NCBI GenBank assembly: GCA_963591145.1
Contig: CAVARE010000063.1
Location: 1 to 22,034 of the forward strand
Source: RGIG5612 sp963591145
Lineage (GTDB): Bacteria > Bacillota > Clostridia > Lachnospirales > Lachnospiraceae
Direction: 5' to 3'
DNA length: 22,034 nt
The notes beneath the pieces were generated by a model. The model ran no database searches. It was not told the origin of the DNA and was given only the letters and a program-made list of their open reading frames with translations. The stretch's first letter is position 1. Each line of letters begins with the position of its first letter. This document shows positions 14,164 to 21,898 of the stretch, in pieces. The translations under genes and the position numbers were made by a program.

Positions 14164-15555
14164 CTATCGCAGCTGGAATATTTCAATCAATAATATCCAT
14201 ACCATTCCGTAATAGGTCACTACTGCCACGAGGTCATTGACTGTTGTAATGAGGGGACCTGATGCAACCGCAGGGTCTACCTTAATCTTGTGGAAGAACA
14301 TAGGAATAAATGTTCCCACGAGACTTGAGATCACCATGGCGATCAGCAGCGATACTCCGACGCATCCGGAGATCAGAAATGCATGGGTGACAGGATTGGA
14401 CTTGAAGAGCCAGATATACAGACCCAGGATGACAAATGACATGGCTCCCAGGAACAGGCCGTTCATAAATCCAATGCGCATTTCCTTGAACATAAGCTGT
14501 ATTTTCTCTTTGGTGGTGAGATTCTCGTCCATCAGGACACGGATGGTAACTGCCAGTGACTGAGTTCCGACATTTCCAGCCATATCAAGGATAAGTGACT
14601 GGAAACACATAACGATGGGAAGTACAGCGACTACGGTTTCGAACATACCTACAACAGATGACACGCCTATACCCAGGAACAGCAGGATGATGAGCCACGG
14701 GAGACGCTTCTTAACACTGACAAATGTTTTCTCATTAAGATCTTCTTCTGCGGTCAGACCACCGAGCTTGGCATAATCATCACTCATCTCATCGTCTACG
14801 ACCTCTACGATATCCTGAGATGTGATAACACCTATCAGCTTGCCTTCATCAGTTAAGACAGGAATGGAATCCTCGGCATAGTCCTTGATTCGCTCGATAC
14901 AATCACTGATTTTCTCATGGTCGGTAACGTAAGGGTAGGAGGTGCTTATGATATCGTCCAGCACATTTTCCTGCCTCGCGATAATCAGATCCTTCAGATC
15001 GATGGCGCCATAGAATTCTTCATTACGCTTAACTACATATACTGTGGAGATATTGTCATTTTCTCCGGCCTGGCGGATAAGCTCCCGCATGGCCTGTCTG
15101 ATAGTCAGATCCTGGTAGATAACAATGAAATTCGTTGTCATCTTGCTGCCGATTTCGTCGTCATCATAGGACTGGATCATCTGGATATCATGGCTCGTTT
15201 CCTCGTCCATCATATTGACCAGCTGTTCCTTGGTGCTGTCATCGAATTCATCCAGAACGTCTACAGCATCGTCTGAGTCCATGAAAGAAATGACCTGAGC
15301 GGCCTTCTCCAGGTCGAGTTCGTTCAGGTACTCATCAGGATCATCTATATATGAAAATATCTCGGCTAATCGCTCTGCACCCAGAACCGGGTACAGCTTC
15401 TTTCGTTCGTCTTCGGTTAATTGAGCCAGGGCATCAGCGATATCATTTTCATGATAATCTGAGATGCGGTCCAGCAATTCTTCATCGGATAATGAGCTGT
15501 GCAGAATGTTGAGCAGCTCTTCAGCATAATTTGGCTTAATCATTTTCTCTGTCAT
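14164..15555 (-). CDS. mgtE: Magnesium transporter MgtE
   Basis: MgtE is a homodimeric Mg2+ channel of the cytoplasmic membrane that closes when cytoplasmic Mg2+ binds its soluble domains. The 463-residue protein has the usual order: helical N domain (about 1-125), a CBS pair (about 130-255, including FYGAIDLKDL and KLIGVITSQDIVEVV), a linking helix, then five membrane helices. The last helix carries ASGPLITTVNDLVAVVTYY, with D441 at the pore-site position. The ATG at 15555 has AAAGGAG 6 bases upstream and replaces the longer frame from 15585. The upstream region has a small ORF, a terminator-like hairpin and a sequence complementary to this start codon, so expression is likely controlled in the leader. 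No M-box is visible. Confidence 0.95.
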   Translation of the reverse strand: MTEKMIKPNYAEELLNILHSSLSDEELLDRISDYHENDIADALAQLTEDERKKLYPVLGAERLAEIFSYIDDPDEYLNELDLEKAAQVISFMDSDDAVDVLDEFDDSTKEQLVNMMDEETSHDIQMIQSYDDDEIGSKMTTNFIVIYQDLTIRQAMRELIRQAGENDNISTVYVVKRNEEFYGAIDLKDLIIARQENVLDDIISTSYPYVTDHEKISDCIERIKDYAEDSIPVLTDEGKLIGVITSQDIVEVVDDEMSDDYAKLGGLTAEEDLNEKTFVSVKKRLPWLIILLFLGIGVSSVVGMFETVVAVLPIVMCFQSLILDMAGNVGTQSLAVTIRVLMDENLTTKEKIQLMFKEMRIGFMNGLFLGAMSFVILGLYIWLFKSNPVTHAFLISGCVGVSLLIAMVISSLVGTFIPMFFHKIKVDPAVASGPLITTVNDLVAVVTYYGMVWILLIEIFQLR

Positions 15556-15678
15556 ATTAACTCCTTTCTCCCTGAAAAAGGGCATAGAAAAACCACCGTT
15601 TATCGTGCCAGGCGATTTAAACAGTCACATGTTTAAATAACATGAGTAGAAAACACGGTGGTTAACAGTTAATATGAC
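15552..15678 (-). promoter_or_regulatory. mgtE leader: start-codon-sequestering inverted repeat
   Basis: In the transcript, GTCATATTAACT (about 15678-15667) is perfectly complementary over 12 bases to AGTTAATATGAC, which contains the mgtE start codon and abuts its AAAGGAG ribosome site. The two arms enclose the terminator-like hairpin. The first arm begins 7 bases after the stop codon of the upstream 29-codon ORF, so a ribosome at that stop would cover it. Confidence 0.6.
15588..15663 (-). terminator. Terminator-like hairpin in the mgtE leader
   Basis: In the transcript, AACCACCGT (15663-15655) pairs with ACGGTGGTT (15599-15591), followed by T residues (15592-15588). The long loop holds a second hairpin, CATGTT/AACATG. 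It sits between the leader ORF and mgtE, so it could act as an attenuator or as the end of an independent small transcript. Confidence 0.7.
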
Positions 15679-15685
15679 CTAAACA

Positions 15686-15775
15686 TCAGGAAAAACTCCA
15701 TGAGCAGATGCAGGATATATTGATTTGTATGCCACCGCAGCTATTACTTCGACCGCCATTGTCGCAACTGTCCAT
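15686..15775 (-). CDS. Small 29-residue Cys-containing peptide upstream of mgtE (leader peptide candidate)
   Basis: ATG at 15775 follows AAGGAGG at ideal spacing and reads 29 codons to TGA at 15688-15686. The peptide starts MDSCDNGGRSNSCGG and has Cys at 4, 13, 22 and 24, the last two in ISCICSW. It is rich in Gly and Ser and has no hydrophobic signal. A near-consensus promoter lies about 40 bp before it, and a terminator-like hairpin and the anti-start sequence of mgtE follow. The best reading is a regulatory leader peptide whose translation decides mgtE expression. It could also be an independent small metal-binding or modified peptide. I know no family for it. Confidence 0.6.
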   Translation of the reverse strand: MDSCDNGGRSNSCGGIQINISCICSWSFS

Positions 15776-15812
15776 GTTGTATTCCTCCTTGTTTTATTTT
15801 TTATCCGCGGCT

Positions 15813-15841
15813 ATTCTAGCCCCACGAATTTTTTCTGTCAA
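15813..15841 (-). promoter_or_regulatory. Promoter of the leader ORF/mgtE transcript
   Basis: On the minus strand TTGACA (15841-15836), 17 bp, then TAGAAT (15818-15813). This is the best sigma-A match in the window and lies just upstream of the 29-codon ORF. Confidence 0.75.
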
Positions 15842-15952
15842 GAATATTGTAAGTAAAAATCCTAGACGGCAGATATGAATGAGCAGTGCCTGCACATGCG
15901 AATTCATATCTTGCGAACAGTGGGCTGTTCGTCCAGCATCGCCGCATATCTT

Positions 15953-16636
15953 TCAGTGCTGAGCAATTAATTTGCCATGAAAGAATTCAAAAATCCTGTT
16001 AATGAGCTTAGTGATCAAGCCTACGCATACTGCTGCGGCCACGGTGCCCTCACGTACTCCCTTGATTCCGCCGGCAAATAATAATCCCAGAATGCAGGCT
16101 GTCACTACCAATGTCACGTCGAAGATGACCTTCATGTTGCCGAATTTGATAGGCTTAACCTGACATATGGCCAGCACCAGACCTTCACCGGCCAGAGTGA
16201 TTACTTTGGAGCGCACCTCCATCCATACGCCGATGCCTACCAGCAATATTCCGATTATGCATAATATGATCTGCTGCCAGTAGCTGGAGTAGGAGATATT
16301 ATCTGTCACTGCTATGGAGAAATCTGTGAGATATCCGAATAGGATAGCGATAGGCAGCTGCAGCAGCTGAAACAGCTGGTATTTCTTCCTTAGAATCAAG
16401 ATCTGTAATGCGATCAATACGCAGTGCAGCACGATAGTTGCTGTGCCTACTGTCAGAGGTGTGATGACGCTGATTATATAGGGAAGGCTTGAGATGGGAG
16501 ACGTTCCCAGATTAGCCTTGATGGAGAAGGCGACGCCGAAGGCCATAACGAATAATCCAGGGATGAACAGCGCCCAGCCCTTAACAGTGCGCGCACCTTC
16601 AGAGACCTGAATTGAAATCTTCTTATTGTCTGACAT
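15953..16636 (-). CDS. YczE/YitT-like integral membrane protein (DUF6198 type)
   Basis: The 227-residue protein has about five membrane helices. After a short cytoplasmic N-terminus (MSDNKKISIQVSEGARTVK), the first helix and loop carry GLFVMAFGVAFSIKANLGTSPISSLPY (about 27-53 in part). This GxxxxxxxxLGTSPxSxxPY pattern is typical of the YczE/YyaS/YitT group, whose function is unknown. AAAGG lies about 10 bases before ATG 16636. A promoter and two hairpins lie in its 5' leader. It is followed on the same strand by the mgtE leader, about 110 bp away, but mgtE has its own promoter. Confidence 0.8.
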   Translation of the reverse strand: MSDNKKISIQVSEGARTVKGWALFIPGLFVMAFGVAFSIKANLGTSPISSLPYIISVITPLTVGTATIVLHCVLIALQILILRKKYQLFQLLQLPIAILFGYLTDFSIAVTDNISYSSYWQQIILCIIGILLVGIGVWMEVRSKVITLAGEGLVLAICQVKPIKFGNMKVIFDVTLVVTACILGLLFAGGIKGVREGTVAAAVCVGLITKLINRIFEFFHGKLIAQH

Positions 16637-16689
16637 ATTTAAGAAACCTTTCTGAGAAGCTGCATTGAACTAACAGGTATGCAGCATAT

Positions 16690-16731
16690 GGTGGGAAGGC
16701 CCCACCTTACCGATGTGCAGGATATGTGCAC
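16690..16731 (-). promoter_or_regulatory. Two hairpins in the leader of the YczE-like gene
   Basis: In the transcript GTGCA-catatcc-TGCAC (16731-16715) lies at the predicted 5' end, followed by GGTGGG-gcctt-CCCACC (16706-16690). The leader is about 95 bases. No known riboswitch consensus is recognised and there is no T-run after either stem. Confidence 0.35.
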
Positions 16732-16739
16732 CGACATCA

Positions 16740-16767
16740 ATTATAGGACATTTGCCTTGATTGTAAA
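16740..16767 (-). promoter_or_regulatory. Promoter of the YczE-like gene
   Basis: On the minus strand TTTACA (16767-16762), 16 bp, then TATAAT (16745-16740). Confidence 0.55.
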
Positions 16768-16877
16768 TAAAAATCTGTGTGGTTCTGAATAGTCGCGAAT
16801 CTGTAAATAAGCCACGGACAGTAAGTGAACAGCCAGAAAAGCCATTAATATTGGTAGAAGTGCCTATGAAACTGAGC

Positions 16878-16883
16878 TATAAT
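16878..16883 (+). promoter_or_regulatory. -10 element upstream of the SufS-like gene
   Basis: TATAAT 41 bp before the start codon. No good -35 is seen at 16-18 bp (TAGAAG at 17 bp), so this promoter may need an activator. Confidence 0.35.
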
Positions 16884-16923
16884 GACGGCAGTTAAAAATC
16901 TGCGCGGAGAGGAACAGAGTAAT

Positions 16924-18162
16924 ATGCGGGAATGGAATGAGATAAGGGAAGATTTTCCTATATTAAAGGAACAGGTAAATGGGAAACCATTGATATATCT
17001 GGATAATGCCGCCACAACGCAGCTGCCGCGGCAGGTATTGGAGTGCATGTCAGAGCATTATATGAAATATAATGCGAATGTCCACCGGGGTATTCATTAT
17101 CTGAGTGAGCAGTCCACGATACATATGGAAACGACCCGCGATAAGCTGAAACAACTGCTTAATGTGGGAGATGACGGCGAAGTCGTATTTACATCAGGAG
17201 TGACAGAGTCCTCTAACCTGGTGGCGCAGAGCTATCTGCGTCATATTCTTAAGCCTGGCGATGAGGTGATCTCAACAGAGCTGGAGCATCATGCTAATTA
17301 TGTAGTCTGGCAGCAGCTCTGCCGCGAATGTGGCGCAGAATTCAAAGTGATTCCTACGATAGACGAAGAGCTTGACATGAACGCGGCCCGGGCGATGCTG
17401 TCGGAACGCACGAAGTTGCTGGCGGTTACGGCCGTATCTAATGTAGTCGGAACAGTTGTGGATATAGAGACGTTGACCGAGTGGGCAAATGAATATGGCA
17501 TCCCTGTTTATATTGATGCAGCACAGGGAATACGTCATAGGAGATTTGATCTGTCGTCATTAAAATGTGACTTTCTGGGATTTTCAGCACATAAGATGAT
17601 GGGGCCAACGGGAGCCGGATGCCTGTTTATCAGAAAATCCAAATTAGATCAGATGAAACCGTACCGTTACGGAGGAGGTATGGTTGATATAGTAACGAAG
17701 GATGAGACGACATTTGCAGGCATCCCTGCCAGACTTGAGGCGGGAACGCCGAATTACAGCGCGTTCATTGGCTGGGGAGCGGCATTAGATTATCTCATGG
17801 ACATAGGTATAGAGCGAATGGCTGCATACGAGGAGCAGCTGCTGCAGCAGATTGAAGAACAGCTGAAAGGAATAGAACAGGTTGAGATACTGGGTCATCC
17901 GTCTCACAGGGCAGGCTGTATATCAATCAAGATAGATGGCGTGCATCCATATGATTTTGCCAGCATGATAGATAAATATGGTGTTGCAGTAAGGTCTGGC
18001 AGCATGTGTGCCCAGCCCATTGTGCATAAATTCGGACTGGATACGGTTATCAGAATCTCGCCGGCATTTTATAATACGTTCGAGGAGATAGAACAGTTTG
18101 CAGATTATAGCAGGAGGACTATTAGTTTCTTTAATCAGTTCAACAATAGCCACACGCGGTAA
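16924..18162 (+). CDS. SufS-like cysteine desulfurase (class V aminotransferase fold)
   Basis: It is a PLP enzyme that removes sulfur from cysteine, forming a persulfide and alanine. The 412-residue length suits SufS/CsdA. It begins with the family's YLDNAATTQLP (25-35). H123 (ELEHHANYVVW) is the PLP-stacking His, D198 (YIDAAQG) binds the PLP ring nitrogen, and K224 (FSAHKMMGPTGAG) is the Schiff-base lysine. C362 in VRSGSMCAQP is the sulfur-carrying Cys. SufS enzymes usually have RxGHHCAQP; here Ser-Met replaces His-His. GGAGAGG precedes ATG 16924; the frame upstream to 16882 lacks a ribosome site. No SufBCD genes follow, but a SufE-like acceptor is encoded 3.3 kb downstream, so this is probably a dedicated sulfur-donor pair. 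Confidence 0.85.
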   Translation: MREWNEIREDFPILKEQVNGKPLIYLDNAATTQLPRQVLECMSEHYMKYNANVHRGIHYLSEQSTIHMETTRDKLKQLLNVGDDGEVVFTSGVTESSNLVAQSYLRHILKPGDEVISTELEHHANYVVWQQLCRECGAEFKVIPTIDEELDMNAARAMLSERTKLLAVTAVSNVVGTVVDIETLTEWANEYGIPVYIDAAQGIRHRRFDLSSLKCDFLGFSAHKMMGPTGAGCLFIRKSKLDQMKPYRYGGGMVDIVTKDETTFAGIPARLEAGTPNYSAFIGWGAALDYLMDIGIERMAAYEEQLLQQIEEQLKGIEQVEILGHPSHRAGCISIKIDGVHPYDFASMIDKYGVAVRSGSMCAQPIVHKFGLDTVIRISPAFYNTFEEIEQFADYSRRTISFFNQFNNSHTR

Positions 18163-18209
18163 TCGCATAAAATGAATATACTGTGATATTACATGAGAAG
18201 GGAGCGAGT

Positions 18210-19097
18210 ATGACAACTGAACAGATCAAGGCATTTCTGGCAGTGGCAGAATGTCTTAATTTTACTAAAGCCGCCGAGATGCTGTATCTGTCACAGCCTA
18301 CTATCAGCCGCCAGATCCAGTCCTTAGAAGAGGAATGCAGGACGGAACTGCTTGTAAGGACACACAAGGAAGTCAGGCTTACGCCGGCGGGAGTAATTAT
18401 GGTCAGCCACCTGAGAAATTCATTAGCCGAGATTCAGGCGGGGTTCGATGAAATACATGCCATCAGCAATGGTATTACAGGTAAGATCAATATAGGTGTG
18501 CTGGAGGGGTTTGAACAGGATACTCGTGTGGTAAGTTCACTGGTGGAGTTCGGCAAAAAATATAATGAGCTTACCGTAAATATCAGCCACTGTTCATTTG
18601 GCGAGCTGCGGGGAGGCCTTAATGATGGCAGCTTCGATATTATATTCACGATGGGATTCGAAGCTAAGAATCTGCCGCTTACGCTATCTCGCAGGCTGTG
18701 CCATCTGTCGGCGGGAATCATTGTAAGCTCTAATAGCGGATTTGCCCAGATGAAGAAATTAAGAATCGAGGATCTGAAGGACGAGACCTTCATCGCACCC
18801 GACGAGAAGGACTCGCCGTATCGCCTGGAGGATACGAATGACATCTTAAGACAGCATGGCTTCGAATGCAGCAGGATGAAATATGTGAAGAATCATGAGT
18901 CGGTTCTGTTGAATGTTGCGGCAGGCAATGGCGTAGCCATCGTATGCGGAGATATTCCGCAGGTAAAAAATAAGCTGCTGTTTAGGTTCATAGAGCTGCC
19001 GGCAAATGAAAACATGCTGCATATGATCTATGCCTGGAAGAAGGAAAACTTCAATCCTGCGCTGGCGCTATTGCTTAACTGTCTGACAGAGCAGTAG
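18210..19097 (+). CDS. LysR-family transcriptional regulator
   Basis: The 295-residue protein has the typical N-terminal winged helix-turn-helix (about 2-60). Its recognition segment is TKAAEMLYLSQPTISRQIQSLEEE, within residues 17-42. A linker helix and a periplasmic-binding-like effector domain (about 90-290) follow, beginning KINIGVLEG. ATG 18210 is preceded by GGGAGCG and matches the family start. It begins 47 bp after the cysteine desulfurase gene on the same strand and may be cotranscribed with it. The likely target is the next operon at 19369, whose upstream region has palindromes. The effector is unknown. Confidence 0.9.
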   Translation: MTTEQIKAFLAVAECLNFTKAAEMLYLSQPTISRQIQSLEEECRTELLVRTHKEVRLTPAGVIMVSHLRNSLAEIQAGFDEIHAISNGITGKINIGVLEGFEQDTRVVSSLVEFGKKYNELTVNISHCSFGELRGGLNDGSFDIIFTMGFEAKNLPLTLSRRLCHLSAGIIVSSNSGFAQMKKLRIEDLKDETFIAPDEKDSPYRLEDTNDILRQHGFECSRMKYVKNHESVLLNVAAGNGVAIVCGDIPQVKNKLLFRFIELPANENMLHMIYAWKKENFNPALALLLNCLTEQ

Positions 19098-19174
19098 TGG
19101 TGTAGCCGCACGAAGGTGCAGTCTGCTGAATTCTGCGAAAAAACAGCGTTATCACCTACCAAAAGGCTATGCAT

Positions 19175-19308
19175 TTTATACAGAAACCGTATAAAGTGAT
19201 CAATTATTCTCATTTCACACATAAAAAGTACATATGCTATATATCTCTTACATCAAACTAGAGAAGGCTTACATTTGCCGCGGCAAGGGCAGCCTTCGTC
19301 AGTTGACT
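19175..19308. promoter_or_regulatory. Palindromes and possible promoter upstream of the isomerase-like gene
   Basis: The gap 19098-19368 contains TTTATAC-agaaacc-GTATAAA (19175-19195), a perfect 7-bp inverted repeat. It also has a hairpin, GAAGGCT/AGCCTTC (19263-19269/19291-19297), whose loop holds the 12-bp palindrome TTGCCGCGGCAA (19275-19286). TTGACT (19303-19308) could be a -35, with a poor -10 (ATAAAT or TAAATA) 17-18 bp later. The palindromes are candidate LysR sites or a terminator for lysR; none is certain. Confidence 0.35.
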
Positions 19309-19368
19309 TACGAGTTTTGCATGGAATAAATAAGAAACTGGATAAATAAAAAGCGCAGGAGGTATGTT

Positions 19369-20892
19369 ATGTACGAAGTAAAGAAGAGTATTGATGTGCA
19401 GCTAAACGTTCAGCTCGTGTATACTGCATTAATCCATGAATATGCATATGAAGGACCGTGCCGTTTCGGTCCTCCAGAGGCATTAACACATGAATTCGAC
19501 CTGATGAATCAGGCAGAAATATTCAAGATGTGGTCTAATGGATATGGTGGGGCATTGAGCCAGATTCCTGGAATCAATGTTCTGGAGCCGTTATATATCA
19601 AGATGTCTGACGAATTTTTCATTACAGATGAAGAAGAACAGAAGATGGCGGATAGAGTAGGGATTGCCGATATATTTATTTTCACAGGAATGCGCGGCGA
19701 GGGCTTCATGAAGGAATTTGCCATGCGATATAACGTACCGGTAGCAGGAGTTGGAATGTTTGCCTCTACAGTTGAGCATGCCGTATTAAATGCAAGAGGA
19801 TACGAGAGCTATGCGATCCTGGATCTTCCTGATGCAATCCGCCTGCTTAAAGCATTGCGCGCAAGAAAGGCACTGCGTCGCACGAAGGTGCTCGCAGTTA
19901 CGAGAAATAATTCGTACTCTTCTATGGGCGGACAGGATGCATTTATCAGTAATGAGATAGTATCTAAGAAATTGGGCGTGCGTTTTAATTATTTCAGCTT
20001 TCACGAATTTCTGGATATGCTGCATGTAAATGATCATGGCAAAAATCATACGCTGCCAGGCCGGGAGGTTTATAACCTGACTGATGCTGACATGCAGGAA
20101 GTGAATGCATGGGCTGCGGAGTTGGCAAATGGCGCTGTAGAAAACGATGTTAAGCAGAAATATATCGTAAATTCTGTCAAGGCAGCAGTACTCATTCAGA
20201 AGTTATGCGAGCATTTCGGATGCAATGCATTTACGGCAGTCTGTCCTGATGGATGCGCTACGAGACGCATGAACCAGGAGCAGTTCACGTTCTGCTTCAG
20301 TCATTCACTCTTAAATGAAATGGGAATTCCTTCAGGATGTGAATATGATCTGTTAGGAACCTTATCTATCGCAGCTCTTGCTAACCTTACCGGCAAGGCT
20401 CCATATATGGGCAATACTCAGCCTTGCGTATGGATGGGCAAGCAGGTAGAAGGAGAATTTGCCGGAATCGGATATATCGAAGATATGGAGCGCACACAGA
20501 ATATTTACTACAGCGGACATGCAACTCCGAACAGATTGATCCACGGATTTGATACAGAGAAGATGCCTTATGCCATCCGTCCGTTTACATACAGCGGCTG
20601 GGGCGCAACGATGAGAATAGACTTCTCGGCATATAGAGGCGAGACCATTACGCTCATGAGATTCGATCCGTTATGCGAGAAGATCATGGTGGCTAAGGGT
20701 ACTGTACTGGGCGGATTCGGATATAATGCAACCGGATGTACCGAAGGTATCTATTTTGAAGTCGCAGATAAGTACGAATATTTCCATAAACAGGCCAAGT
20801 TCGGCCTTCACATGCCTCTGGTATTCGGAGATCATATCGAAGATGTGAAAATGCTGGGTGAGGTACTCGGAATGGAAGTTGTAACAGCTTAA
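19369..20892 (+). CDS. L-fucose/L-arabinose isomerase-like protein
   Basis: The 507-residue protein resembles the FucI/AraA-like group that interconverts aldoses and ketoses with a divalent metal. It has an N-terminal Rossmann-like part (about 95-180) and a C-terminal catalytic part. The latter has GIPSGCEYDLLGTLSIAAL (319-337), where E325 fits the conserved metal-binding Glu, and TGKAPYMGNTQP (341-352), where relatives usually have Asp at the N349 position. YYSGHATPNRL stands in for the usual His-Cys-Gly-x-Ala-Pro segment. These changes suggest a different substrate or a non-isomerase role. AGGAGG (19357-19362) sets the start. It is followed by an ACP-like gene and sufE-like gene on the same strand. 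The fold is likely; the substrate is unknown. Confidence 0.65.
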   Translation: MYEVKKSIDVQLNVQLVYTALIHEYAYEGPCRFGPPEALTHEFDLMNQAEIFKMWSNGYGGALSQIPGINVLEPLYIKMSDEFFITDEEEQKMADRVGIADIFIFTGMRGEGFMKEFAMRYNVPVAGVGMFASTVEHAVLNARGYESYAILDLPDAIRLLKALRARKALRRTKVLAVTRNNSYSSMGGQDAFISNEIVSKKLGVRFNYFSFHEFLDMLHVNDHGKNHTLPGREVYNLTDADMQEVNAWAAELANGAVENDVKQKYIVNSVKAAVLIQKLCEHFGCNAFTAVCPDGCATRRMNQEQFTFCFSHSLLNEMGIPSGCEYDLLGTLSIAALANLTGKAPYMGNTQPCVWMGKQVEGEFAGIGYIEDMERTQNIYYSGHATPNRLIHGFDTEKMPYAIRPFTYSGWGATMRIDFSAYRGETITLMRFDPLCEKIMVAKGTVLGGFGYNATGCTEGIYFEVADKYEYFHKQAKFGLHMPLVFGDHIEDVKMLGEVLGMEVVTA

Positions 20893-20923
20893 AGGCTTTG
20901 CTATATGCAGGCGGTCTGTGGAT

Positions 20924-21364
20924 ATGACGCGAAAAGAAGTTAAAGAAAAGATCTTAAAACAAAAAAAGGACAGCCAGGCATATGTGCAAATGATCCTGGA
21001 AAGCAGACAGAATCTCTCCAGGGAAGCCTTTGGAAAACTGTTCTTTAAGTATATGTGCGCCAAATTTTTATTGGAACCTGATGAGATAACAACGGATAAT
21101 TTCTATGAGATCTGCCAGATATCTGCAGAGAAGGCATCTAAGCTGCCTCATGGGAGCATAGATGCCGCAGAGGCAGCGTCCAAATGCGGCGGTGCAACTA
21201 CTGCCATGAACAAGAAGATACTGTTTCTGCTGGCTGTCAATAGAGAGTATGGCATAACGCTGACGGCTGAGGACAGCGTGCAGATTGATACATTTACACA
21301 GCTGTGTGACGTGGTCTATAAGAAGGTTATGCAAATAGGTGATACTCAAAGTAGTGTTTCTTGA
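20924..21364 (+). CDS. Small helical ACP-like protein of unknown function
   Basis: The 146-residue all-helical protein has no signal or membrane segment. Its C-terminal half (about 92-138) follows the pattern of acyl carrier proteins: a long helix (TTAMNKKILFLLAVNREYGI), then LTAEDSVQIDTFTQLCDVVYKKV, like the ACP 'eIpdedaekitTvgdvvdyi' segment. The carrier serine of the DSL motif is not present; the position reads GGATTAM. The N-terminus is Lys-rich. Four Cys occur (KYMCAKF, EICQIS, SKCGGA, QLCDVV). ATG 20924 is used; the ribosome site is weak (GGCGG). It begins 31 bp after the isomerase-like gene and precedes the sufE-like gene by 100 bp, so it may be part of the same sulfur-transfer set. 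It is not a recognised family. Confidence 0.6.
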   Translation: MTRKEVKEKILKQKKDSQAYVQMILESRQNLSREAFGKLFFKYMCAKFLLEPDEITTDNFYEICQISAEKASKLPHGSIDAAEAASKCGGATTAMNKKILFLLAVNREYGITLTAEDSVQIDTFTQLCDVVYKKVMQIGDTQSSVS

Positions 21365-21464
21365 GATGTTGCTATAAAGTAAGCGTTTTGCACAGCAGTC
21401 GATGGGGCATACATTTGCAGCAAAGTCAGGCTGGCTGGCAGCCAGAATAAAGGGGATGGGACAG

Positions 21465-21860
21465 ATGCTTGAAGAAATGAAACATATAGAAGCGGATATC
21501 ATTAATGATCTGCGTGAGCTTCAGGATAAGATGAGCCAGTATACTTTTATTGTGACATGCGGCCTTGATTCATTGCCAGACTATCCTGAACAGCATAAAG
21601 ATGATGCACACTTGATACACGAGTGCCAGGTAAATACCTGGGTATATATTGACTGGGCAGACGGCAGGCTGAAGCTGCGGGCCGTCAGTGAATCACTGGT
21701 GATAAACGGGGCGCTATCATTCCTCATCGAAATATATGACGGTCGCAGTGCCGCAGAGATTCAGGCATTTCACTGCTCTATGCTGGACGAACCAAGCTTT
21801 CGTATACATTTCACACACGATCAGCTAAACGGCCTGGCAAATATAATAAAGAAATTCTGA
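21465..21860 (+). CDS. SufE-like sulfur acceptor protein
   Basis: SufE accepts the persulfide sulfur from SufS and passes it on. The 131-residue protein is slightly short for the family (about 140). It has the signature IHECQVNTWVYIDW (51-64), in which C54 corresponds to the sulfur-accepting Cys of GCQSxVW, and then LRAVSESLVINGALSFLIEIYDGRSAAEI, the family's conserved back half. The frame is open to 21402, but AAAGGGG lies 9 bases before ATG 21465, which suits the family N-terminus. The partner is presumably the SufS-like enzyme at 16924, with three genes in between. A terminator follows directly. Confidence 0.82.
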   Translation: MLEEMKHIEADIINDLRELQDKMSQYTFIVTCGLDSLPDYPEQHKDDAHLIHECQVNTWVYIDWADGRLKLRAVSESLVINGALSFLIEIYDGRSAAEIQAFHCSMLDEPSFRIHFTHDQLNGLANIIKKF

Positions 21861-21864
21861 AACA

Positions 21865-21894
21865 AAGGGCTTTCTCGTAAGGGAAAGTCCTTTT
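21865..21894 (+). terminator. Terminator after the sufE-like gene
   Basis: AAGGGCTTTC (21865-21874) pairs with GAAAGTCCTT (21883-21892), with one G-T wobble and an 8-base loop, and runs into TTTT (21891-21894). A group II intron remnant starts 5-7 bases later. Confidence 0.85.
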
Positions 21895-21898
21895 CCAC

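Noticed and set aside
15556..15812. M-box (Mg2+) riboswitch before mgtE
   Set aside because: No M-box consensus was recognised. The region instead holds a small ORF, a hairpin with a T-run and a start-complementary sequence.
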